Shown here one piece after another: positions 1 through 7,756 of a DNA stretch of 15,175 nt. How positions within the stretch are numbered: position 1 is the first letter of the stretch; every line of letters begins with the position of its first letter. The notes beneath the pieces are model-generated. The model did not search any database. It saw only the letters and a list, made by a program, of their open reading frames with translations, and had not been told where the DNA came from. The stretch is taken from the NCBI GenBank assembly GCA_900617975.1, contig UZAE01013290.1, forward strand, positions 1-15,175, in the 5' to 3' direction. A program made the translations under genes and the position numbers. This DNA comes from Rodentolepis nana. Taxonomy: Eukaryota; Platyhelminthes; Cestoda; Cyclophyllidea; Hymenolepididae.

Positions 1-153
1 CCGTCAAACCGATTATAGCCTCTTTCTTTGCGTCTCAAGTACAGAAACTGTAACATTTTAACAGACAGCTTAAAGTAGAACACCTGACCAAGATAGAATT
101 AGAGCAACTCATTCATGACATAATAAGTAGAATGTATCAAATATTAAGTAAAA

Positions 154-366
154 GGGGTGTGAGATAGACTTACTTCCACGTGGTGCTCCCTGGGCAACGT
201 ATACTCATACGCAAAGTAGACTGTAAACCGGCAGTTGACTTCTGACTTCGAACTATCATCACTCCACTGTATGTCATATTCCACCACTTCCACAGTACTC
301 ATCTTGCCTTTTCTATGGCTTGGTGTTTGTCTGTCTCTTTTACATTTGTGAATCCTTATTCTGTCC
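154..366 (+). repeat. Short retroposon copy 1 (sense +, 3'-truncated)
   Basis: It starts at the family 5' end GGGGTGTG and runs through the conserved block CCACGTGGTGCTCCCTGGGC to the TTGTCTGTCTCTTTTACA region. Homology stops near 366 at CTGTCC, so the 3' third and tail are missing. It differs from the other copies by a one-base deletion (TTTGCGTATGAG against TTTGCCGTATGAG), which leaves the antisense strand open for 52 codons (302 to 144). Confidence 0.85.
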
Positions 367-942
367 TGTGATCACCCGCTCGTGATCCTAATTGAACACC
401 TCTGCTATCACATATGTCCTGACCCTTGTTTCGGACATCCACCTTCGAGTTCCGAACATCTATAATGATCCTACGGTGCGACGGCACATACGGTACAACC
501 TCCAATACCACAGACATTTCCAGCCCGCCTTGCTTAACCCTTTTCGTTGCCTTAGTAACTGAAATACTTGCTCTTCTGGTGACCACAATCACCTCCTTTA
601 CTCCCGTTTTGCTTTCAATTATAATTAGTTGGAAAACTCGTATTATACTGCCTGTTAGAACCCTTTTCTTAATAGGACGAAGGTGTTATTATATCTCTGG
701 TGCGGACAATTTTTCAACAGTGCAATTGGGGCTATTTCAATTGTGATTGGCCCGTGTGCTCTCAAGCCCATTGTTGATATTTATGCACTTTGGTGAGTTT
801 TATTTAGTCGCGTTCTAGACAAATAAATAGGAAGGTGACTGAAATCCCAAACATCCCGTCTCCTTTTTCCCATGACACCGGAACTGAGGTGATGACTAAT
901 TTTATCGGTAATATTTGATTAATTTAATTCCATATAGATGAT
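367..942. other. Higher-GC segment between retroposon copies 1 and 2, unidentified
   Basis: Both strands are open: 426-746 on + (106 codons) and 685-356 on - (109 codons, stop at 358-356). The minus frame has a protein-like middle (SVTKATKRVKQGGLEMSVVL) and overlaps, one frame off, the open frame of retroposon copy 1. It may be a decayed mobile-element or gene fragment; I do not recognise it. Confidence 0.3.
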
Positions 943-1257
943 TATTTATTTCAAATGGCAGGCGTTGTGATAGTTATCAATAGCCCTTTAACTGACTTCG
1001 GACTTCACAGAGAGGAGGAAGAACATCAAAGTGGCAAAAAGTCGAGAGGGGGGGGGGGACAACAGAAGAGTGATTCACAGGTGTAAAAGAAAAAAGGTGA
1101 GATGAGTACTGTGAAAGAGGTCGAATATGAAATGCAGTGGAGTGATGATAGTTTGAAGTCAGAAGTCAACTGCCGGTTTATAGACTATTTTACCGTATGA
1201 GTACACGTTGCCCAGGGTGCACCACGTGGAGGTAAGTCTATCGCACACCCCACTCAA
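943..1257 (-). repeat. Short retroposon copy 2 (sense -)
   Basis: Near full length. On the + strand it begins with the tail complement ATTTATTTCAAATGGCAGG and ends at CGCACACCCCACTCAA. It holds a G-tract at about 1050-1059 and the conserved TGCCCAGGGTGCACCACGTG block. The ACTCAA end is shared with copy 3, suggesting a subfamily with a slightly longer 5' end. No clear target-site duplication is seen. Confidence 0.88.
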
Positions 1258-1888
1258 TCAGATATAAACCCGCTGATCGCATACCATTGGTGCGTCGTTG
1301 TAACGAGTCTGTTCTTGTTCACCAGCCGAAATGCGAACAAAAATCTTGATAAGTGAGCAGTAGGCTATGGGAACTGCGTACATGCAGATTAACAAAGTTG
1401 CTCTGTGTTCCCTCTTAAGCATTATTCTGCGTTGAGTCCTTTAGATTCATGTTAAACACGCAATAATCCTTACATTAGGAGAACAAGCCCACCTATCAGG
1501 CTGGTGTTGTTGTACGTGTGTCCATCTCTCTCTCTCTCATCTTAAAGGACAAAGATATAACCATCATTGATAGTCATTTTGAATTTTTACATAAGTTTAC
1601 TATCTTATAATATGTAAAGAAATAACCCGTTCTTACTTGCAACACGGAGGGTAAATGATCACGAATAATCATAGCACCATGGAGAAAAACAAAGCACCAA
1701 ATTATGGGCAGGGAATATGAGACTTACATGCCAAGATTCTGCTTATCGAAATGTCTAGTGTCAAGAGTGAAAGGAATGGCTGAAAAGTTGTCAATGTGAA
1801 GCAAAAAATCCAGCCTTTTTCAATCCCAACCTCCACCCTTAATTTAGATGATTCAAACACTCTCGGGTTTATATGTCAGTCATTCTGT
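1258..1888. other. Intergenic, no gene seen
   Basis: Moderately GC-rich unique DNA at 1260-1500, then AT-rich. A short (TC)n run lies at 1525-1538. No open frame with splice support. Confidence 0.5.
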
Positions 1889-1897
1889 AGTAAATAT

Positions 1898-2174
1898 TTA
1901 TTTATTTAAAATGGCAGGCGTTTTGATAGTTGTCATTAGCCCTCTAGCTGACTTCGGGCTTCACAGAGGGGGGGGGGCATCAGAGTGAGAAAAATTCGAG
2001 AAGGGGGGACAGACAAGTGATACAAGGATGTAAAAGAGATAGACAGACACAAAGGCAGAGAAAAGGTAAGGTGAAGTTAGAAGTCAACTGCCGGTTTATT
2101 AACTATTTTGCTGTATGAGTATACGTTGCCCAGGGTCCACCACGTGGAGGTAAGTCCATCGCACACCCCACTCA
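1898..2174 (-). repeat. Short retroposon copy 3 (sense -, internal deletion)
   Basis: It carries the (ATTT)n tail complement, AATGGCAGGCG and the conserved 5' block. About 60 bp are missing between the AAAAGGTAAGGTGA and AGTCAACTGCCGG segments. AGTAAATAT flanks it at 1889-1897 and 2175-2183, a 9-bp candidate target-site duplication. Confidence 0.85.
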
Positions 2175-2291
2175 AGTAAATATAACTCCACTATGAATAC
2201 GAATTTCATTGGATTCCCCTTTTCGTGATTTTTCCAAATTTAAATAGCGTCAATCAATCAATCAACAAACCTCAGACTAAGTTTCTAATAG

Positions 2292-2610
2292 GGGGTGTGC
2301 GATAGACTTACCTCCACGTGGTGCACCCTGGGCAACGTATACTCATACGGCAAAAAAGTCTATTATTCGGCAGTTGACTTCTGACTTCAAACTACCAAGA
2401 CCCCACTGCATTTCATATTCGAATAATTTCACAGTACTCACCTCACCTTTTTCTACCTTTGTGTCTGTCTGTCTCTTTTACGTCTGTGAATCATTACTCT
2501 GTCCCCCTCTCGACGTTTTGCCACTTTACTGTTTATCTTCCTTTCTGTGAAGCCTGAAGTCAACTAAAGGGTTAATGATACCTATCATTACGCCTGCCAT
2601 TTGAAATAAA
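2292..2610 (+). repeat. Short retroposon copy 4 (sense +, full length with perfect TSD)
   Basis: This is the reference copy, 319 bp. It runs from GGGGTGTGCGATAG to TGCCATTTGAAATAAA and is flanked by a perfect 14-bp direct repeat TAAGTTTCTAATAG at 2278-2291 and 2611-2624. The A-rich tail sits at the + strand 3' end, which sets the sense direction for the family. Variable TSD length plus a tail points to LINE-style retroposition, not a DNA transposon. No convincing pol III A/B boxes were found, so 'SINE-like' is as far as the sequence allows. Confidence 0.92.
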
Positions 2611-3371
2611 TAAGTTTCTAATAGAATTTGCAAGCCGAAAAAAGCTTTTTGTAATAGTAAAATAACATTTTCGATCGATGAGTGGTTCATAGTTGTTACG
2701 TAGGCATAGCCTCTCATAACGTATTGACTGTTATACACTACAATATTTTCCAAATCAAACTTAAAGATTTTTAAAATGCTGCTTGATTGACCCTTAACTG
2801 GAAAACATCTACTTCGCACTCTTGAACTTGGACTTTTCGTTCAGTTAATTGAGTTTTGGCATTCTAAATCTAAAACAGAATCAAGTTATTAGAGCAACAT
2901 GACCTTTCAATACTGACTCTTCACAATTTGTGTCAATTCATCCTTTTGTTTATTTATTCCAATCACCAACTCTTCTCACTAATCTAGCTTGTTTACTTAA
3001 ATTTTAAAAATTTGGGGCCTTAAAACCGGCAACCTTTACCAATCGATAGACATTTACTCAAACGATTCAAGCAAAGTCTGTTCCTTCAAAGCTACAACTT
3101 TAGTCCCATCTAAATAAGTAGTATGTTTACTATAACTCAAATGTGTAAACCGTGCTTGGCTGGTGTGTGTATGTGTAAGCATCTTTCTAAGGGTTGTAAA
3201 AGTTGAGGACGAGAGGCAGAAAAATGCAAACAAACTGCCGCAACCGCTGTCGTTAGTGCGTTACTGCATCTTATCGATCCATCATCACTGCTACTGCTAC
3301 TACTCCTATTAAAGGGGGGGGGATGGCAAAAAGCTTGAGCGTTGATTGGGTGTCGTAAGTACGCTAGATCG

Positions 3372-3391
3372 CACGCATGCGGCCATGCGTG
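3372..3391. repeat. GC-rich perfect hairpin (8-bp stem, 4-nt loop)
   Basis: CACGCATG-CGGC-CATGCGTG. It sits between a 9-nt G-run at 3314-3322 and the (GT)n tract at 3402-3420, and is clearly more GC-rich than its surroundings. No function can be assigned. Confidence 0.7.
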
Positions 3392-3401
3392 TAGTGCGTG
3401 A

Positions 3402-3420
3402 GTGTGTGTGTGTGTGTGTG
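3402..3420. repeat. (GT)n microsatellite
   Basis: An uninterrupted run of about nine GT dinucleotides. Confidence 0.9.
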
Positions 3421-3790
3421 GAATTATTCATACGACTCTGTGGCTATTAGGACGAACCTGCCGCAACGTTGGCGTCCAAATTCATAAAAGGCGCTCACAA
3501 ACTATTGGTTGACAGTGTTTTTGGCTGACTTTTGTTCGCTTAAAAATCGCAAATGTCAATCATGGGTGTGGAAAATTCAATTTTTATTTCAACGTGTTGT
3601 CCAAAGTAGAGAGAAGTTGATTATCAGATTTTCGTTAACTGTTGATGAAATCTTGTCAATAATAACGCGGTTATAAAACAGTAGTAATTACTGTAATTGT
3701 ATATTTAACCAGAAACAAAAATTAGAAAGATTTGTCCGCAATTGAGGATATGCTAGGGACACACTTGTTAGGAAGAGAACTACAATTTAG

Positions 3791-4015
3791 CAAGACATAG
3801 ACCGGCCCATATCTTTCCACACAATGAAGACCTTAATCAGAAGTGAAATCAAGACTTCAAGAACCAACGAACTTAAAGCTCGAATGAAGGAGAAGCAGTG
3901 GACAGAGGCACTCTCCAGCATAGCCGACTAGCCAAGGATCGAAGCTGTTGCGGAGGTTAGACTGCGTACCGGACGCGATTGCCTGGCGAAGTACCCTCAG
4001 AGTGACCTACAGTGA
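3791..4015 (+). pseudogene. Decayed LINE reverse-transcriptase C-terminal fragment
   Basis: The + frame from 3791 reads DRPISFHTMKTLIRSEIK, then ARMKEKQWTEALSSIAD, a TAG at 3929-3931, then PRIEAVAEVRLRTGRDCLAK, ending at TGA 4013-4015. The AVAEFRLxTGHDCL-like stretch is typical of the C-terminal end of non-LTR retrotransposon polymerases, often followed by a Cys-rich CPLC motif that is not intact here. The internal TAG most likely arose from a TGG (W). Upstream the frame is stopped at 3788. This is recognition by motif memory; the clade (RTE-, CR1- or Jockey-like) is not resolved. Confidence 0.6.
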
Positions 4016-4082
4016 GAATAGTGAAGATCCACCTGGTTCCGTGTCCAGCCTTAAAGATAACGACAGGAACCCAGAGATACTT

Positions 4083-4170
4083 TGAAGCCAGAAGTCAACC
4101 AATAAACTACTGTCAACTGCCCTGAAGCTAATATATGCTCCTCCTCCCTCCCCCTTGCCATTTGAAATAA
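4083..4170 (+). repeat. LINE 3' end sharing sequence with the short retroposons
   Basis: TGAAGCCAGAAGTCAAC (4083-4099) matches the family's TGAAGCCTGAAGTCAAC at 16 of 17 positions. GCCATTTGAAATAA (4157-4170) is identical to the family 3' end and runs into an (AAT)n tail. It follows the RT fragment in the same orientation about 70-150 nt later. It is either the LINE's own 3' UTR or a diverged truncated short copy lying beside it. Confidence 0.6.
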
Positions 4171-4182
4171 TAATAATAATAT

Positions 4183-4520
4183 AATATATCAAATAGCGGG
4201 CGTTTTGATAGTTATCATTAGCCCTTTAGTTGACTTCAGGTTTCATTTATCATTAGCCCTTTAGTTGACTTCAGCCTTCACAGAGGAAAAAAGTCATGGG
4301 GAGGGGGGTGCAACAGAAGAGTATTTCAAAAATGTAAAAGAGACGGACACAAAGGTATAAAAAATGTGGGGTGAGTACTGTGGAAGAATTCGAATATGAC
4401 TTACAGTGGGGTGATTGTAATTAGAAGTGAGAAGTCAACTGCCGGTTAATAGACTTTTTTGCCGTATGAGTATACGTTGCCCAGGGTGCACCACGTGGAG
4501 GTAAGTCTATCGCACACCCC
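4183..4520 (-). repeat. Short retroposon copy 5 (sense -, internal duplication)
   Basis: Full length plus a 28-bp internal repeat (4212-4239 and 4247-4274, both containing TTATCATTAGCCCTTTAG). It is flanked by ATAATAATAATAT at 4170-4182 and 4521-4533, a likely target-site duplication although low complexity. It has inserted into the (AAT)n tail of the older LINE 3' end just to its left. Confidence 0.88.
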
Positions 4521-4533
4521 ATAATAATAATAT

Positions 4534-5892
4534 TTAAACAGAAATAGTTTAAATGAAAGCGAAGTGAACACGAGATAACTGTTTCTAGCTGTTCTATATC
4601 ACGAAGCCTCATGCATGAAGACTAGTCTCTCTGTCATTAGCAATGATAAGTCTTTGTGTGAAGTAAATGTTTAATAAATTCATTTGAAGGTGAAATAGGG
4701 TGCATCTTTTAATTATGAAGAAATAAACAGAAAAGTATGAAGGTAAGGAATGGGGAGTATTCATAGCGCAAGTGGGAGTCGAGAAAGCATGGAGGCCCTT
4801 CTTCAACTAATGTTTAGGATAATCGAGTTCGACGGCACCTTTTGATTTACTTTTGTGAGGCTTATCACATCTAATCTAAGTGACAAGAGTTTACATGACC
4901 TTGAAGGTGGTCTTATCTTCAAGAATGTTTTGTCGCGTCCATGCACTAGACAGAGGAGTAGAGCAGTTGTCAGACCTTCTTTGGGTTAGTGGCAATTAGT
5001 TTTCTCATCTCATTTTCACTTGTAATTTAGAAAATGATTCACGCGCATAGCTTCCAACTGTGATCAATGTTCCGTGGTAAGGTGAATAGGACTCATAATC
5101 AAAATTTGTTTTGTTTTTCAAAGAACACCTGTTCATCCGCGCGTAAATTTAAACCTTTGCGGAGGTCTCAGGCCCGATTCCCATTTGGCGCAGTTTAAGG
5201 TGGCAAATAAATTAAAGTATCGTGATGATTAGGGGAGGGGGCGGAGGGGGTGGGGGTGGGGTGGGGGATCAGACATATCACGTACTTGTCAGATGATAGC
5301 CTTGATGTCCCACTGTTTGTAGGTGGCGTTCAATTTTAGCTTGGAGATAAGCTGCCATGGTTGTTCTCATTTAAATTTACCCTCCAAAAGGTAAATTATT
5401 ATATGAAATCGTTGGACTAAGTACTTATTGTTGCTTTTTGCAAGTAAATCCGGCCCGGAGATTGGAGGAGAAATACAGAGGTGCACCCACTCCAAGGAAT
5501 TTTGCTAATTTGGTAACAAGAATTATTGGATTTCTTCATTTGATTGATGTTTGAAGGTAAACCAACCGCTAGACCAATAGGGTTTTTCTTTGTTCAGATT
5601 AACTACCAAGCTGCCAACATTTTGATAAGGCCCTGTGGTCACTAGTTATGATTGCCGGAATCTCGTCACGTATTCGCACCCCAGTCCGAAACCCTAACAA
5701 CCTTCACCCTTCTTTTTATATTTATAAGCTTCAAGTGGTGGTAACGCTTTTGCTTTCTTACGCCCATTCTAATCATTGCAAAACGCGCTAACATGGGAAT
5801 AAGAACATGCCACCTCGACAATCTTTTCACCGTGGGCAATTAAGAGTTTCCATGACTTTCAATTCTCCGTAATTTTAGCATGGTATTATACA
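4534..5892. other. Intergenic, no gene seen
   Basis: Apart from the G-run at 5232-5267, nothing coding or repeated was recognised. Minus-strand frames at 4421-4612 and 4609-4806 are short, AT-driven and lack splice context. Confidence 0.5.
5232..5267 (+). other. G-quadruplex-prone G-run
   Basis: Six runs of four or five G separated by 1-4 nt (GGGG A GGGGG CGGA GGGGG T GGGGG T GGGG T GGGGG). This fits any G4 consensus on the + strand. It lies in otherwise ordinary intergenic DNA with no gene nearby. Confidence 0.8.
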
Positions 5893-5908
5893 GTTTTTAA
5901 AAAAAATT

Positions 5909-6237
5909 ATATCAAATGGCAGGGGTTTTAATAGCTATTATTAGTCCTATAGTTGACTTCAGGCTTCACAGAGGGGAAGAGGAACATCGGAGTTAAAAAT
6001 GTTGAGAGAGGGAGGGGGGGGGGGAACAGGAGAGTGTTTCAAAGATGTAAAGAGACAGACGGACACAAAGGTAGAGAAAAAGGTGAGGTGAGTACTGTGG
6101 AAGTAGTCGAATATGACATACAGTGGGGTGATGGTAGTTTGAAGTGAGAAGTCAACTGCCGGTTTATAGACTACTTTGCCGTATGAGTATACGTTGCCCA
6201 GGATGCATCACGTGGAGGTAAGTCTAGCGCACACACC
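5909..6237 (-). repeat. Short retroposon copy 6 (sense -, full length with TSD)
   Basis: A 329-bp copy flanked by GTTTTTAAAAAAAATT (5893-5908) and GTTTTTAAAAAAATT (6238-6252), a target-site duplication differing only in A-run length. It contains a long G-tract near 6014-6024 and the antisense donor-like GAG|GTAAGT at 6215-6223. Confidence 0.9.
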
Positions 6238-6532
6238 GTTTTTAAAAAAATTGGGGGAGTAAATAATCATTTATTTAATTACTCGCATTAGCCAGAGTAA
6301 GTTCTTCGCCCTTGAGCGATTCTTAAAGTCAGTGCTTGAACATTTCTTTCGAATCAGATATTTAGCCTCTTATATAAGGCCTTTAATTTTTTGGAATAAC
6401 TTAATGAAACAAGAGCAAATAAACGTTCCTAATTAGTGAGGCTGGTTCAATGGCAATGTCTAAATAGGTATCAAAAGAGACATCTCCGTTTAATTAACTC
6501 TCATCAACTTTTAAATTTATGATCTAAATATT

Positions 6533-6892
6533 CATTTATTTCAAATGGCAGGCATTATGATAGGTATCATTAGAACTTTAGTTGACTTCGTGCTTCACAG
6601 AAAGGAAGAGGAACACCAAAGTGGCAAAAAGTCGAGAGGAGGGGGGACAGAATAATGATTCACAGACGTAAAAGAGACAGACAGTCACATGGGTAGAAAT
6701 AATGTGAGTACTTGAAATTAGTAGAATATGAAATGCGGTGTGGTCTTGGTAGTTGGAAGTCAGAAGTCAACTGCCGATTAATAGACTTTTTGCCGTATGA
6801 GGTCACGTTTCCAAGCCATTTAATAGACTTTTTGCCGTATGAGTATACGTTGCCCAGGGCGCACCACGTGGAACTAGTTCATCCCGCACCCC
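6533..6892 (-). repeat. Short retroposon copy 7 (sense -, internal duplication, diverged 5' end)
   Basis: It carries the tail complement TTATTTCAAATGGCAGGC and the conserved internal blocks. A 24-bp segment is repeated at 6778-6801 and 6820-6843 (both contain AATAGACTTTTTGCCGTATG). The donor-like motif is lost here (GTGGAACTAGTT). No clear target-site duplication is seen. Confidence 0.87.
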
Positions 6893-7523
6893 ATTTTCTT
6901 GATAATAATTGTGTTTTTCTGAATTTTCTCAATATTCCATATCTTTGTTCTCCAATTGGAACATAAGGTATTAGTTCTATTAAGAGCATAAATTATTAAT
7001 CCTTCCATCTCTTTAAGTTCCATGCTGCTTTTTCCAAGCGTTTTGCGACAATCTTAGACGGTGATAGCCTTCATTCCTTCACTAATAATTTTCTTATATT
7101 TTTTCATTAATATCACTCTATTTAACCGAACCGTTAATCTTCGGTTGAAATTTACTTCTTCGAGATTTATTTCGTTATTATTCTTGAACAGTGAAGATGT
7201 TTTCATAAATAAGTAGAAAATATGGAAAGTCTATCTGATTTAAACTTTAGGTAGAACATTAATGAAATATTTATTGTCAATTACCAAACATCCTCAGACC
7301 CCATTCTAGTTTAGTTGAGGAATGAAAGAAAAGAATAACCTTATTTCTGCATATATTTGATTAGGATATCAATACAACAATTATTTGAGCATATTGATCT
7401 ATGAACAACACAACAGTATCATACACTTTAATTAGTACATCGATTCTATTACAAGAATCAGCTGACTACTAGATTTAACAAACGGCTCTACTGATAGTAA
7501 ATAAGTAACGTCAATTGAGTAGG
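6893..7523. other. Intergenic, 3' side of the zinc-finger gene
   Basis: AT-rich DNA. It holds a small inverted repeat, AACCGAA (7124-7130) and TTCGGTT (7140-7146), and the possible polyadenylation signal at 7427-7432. No coding support. Confidence 0.5.
7427..7432 (-). terminator. Possible polyadenylation signal (ATTAAA) for the zinc-finger gene
   Basis: ATTAAA on the minus strand lies about 92 nt past the TAA of the predicted terminal exon. If the unspliced form is the true one, an AATAAA at 7984-7979, about 106 nt past the 8090 stop, would serve instead. Both hexamers are easily met by chance in AT-rich DNA. Confidence 0.25.
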
Positions 7524-7756
7524 TTAGGAATCACGCCAAGAACCTCGACACCACAGTAGACCCCTTCGGGAGTTGAAATTGTCGTCCATTTTACTTCTAG
7601 AATTAGATCGCCACCAACGAAATATGGCCTCGGCGTGATTCATTTCATGTCGACGGGACCATTGAAAGTCAGCAAACAATTCTGCTCTGTTACGTTTTTG
7701 CCTGAATTTTAACCGTTCAAGGCCTCGCAGTTCGGAAAGATCACGATTTGTGGAAA
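7524..7756 (-). CDS. Probable terminal exon of the zinc-finger gene
   Basis: An open frame runs from acceptor CAG at 7759-7757 to a TAA at 7526-7524, 77 codons. An in-frame TGA at 7772-7770 lies just before the acceptor, as expected at an exon edge. The predicted peptide is basic and helical (for example LERLKFRQKRNRAELF), then carries H-x3-H (HEMNH), then AEAIFRWWRSN. The split codon G|TT matches the phase of both candidate donors in the upstream zinc-finger exon. With the donor at 8166 the result is C-x2-C-x37-H-x3-H, the same long-insert style as three other fingers of the protein. A second frame of the same DNA (7639-7511) also reads as protein-like, which leaves some doubt. No polyadenylation data are available to fix the 3' end. 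Confidence 0.6.

Larger units (their letters stand above)
2625..3790. other. Intergenic, no gene seen
   Basis: AT-rich unique sequence to about 3130, then a more complex stretch holding the G-run, the hairpin and the (GT)n tract. A minus-strand open frame at 2819-2526 is mostly unique DNA running into copy 4, and is not credible as a gene. Confidence 0.5.

Noticed and set aside
154..2610. Repeat family as spliced-leader RNA gene or hammerhead-ribozyme SINE
   Set aside because: The GAG|GTAAGT donor resembles an SL junction, but there is no ATG at the junction or Sm-site context, and no CTGANGA...GAAA hammerhead core on either strand.
2526..2819. 97-codon minus-strand open frame
   Set aside because: It is unique AT-rich DNA running into the antisense strand of retroposon copy 4; no start context, splice sites or recognisable motif.
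943..6892. Repeat family as a MITE or other cut-and-paste transposon
   Set aside because: No terminal inverted repeats, target duplications of variable length and an A-rich tail at one end only.
7528..7641. 10-bp inverted repeat GAATCACGCC / GGCGTGATTC spaced by ~94 bp
   Set aside because: It falls inside the predicted zinc-finger terminal exon and does not fold into a tRNA or other recognised RNA.
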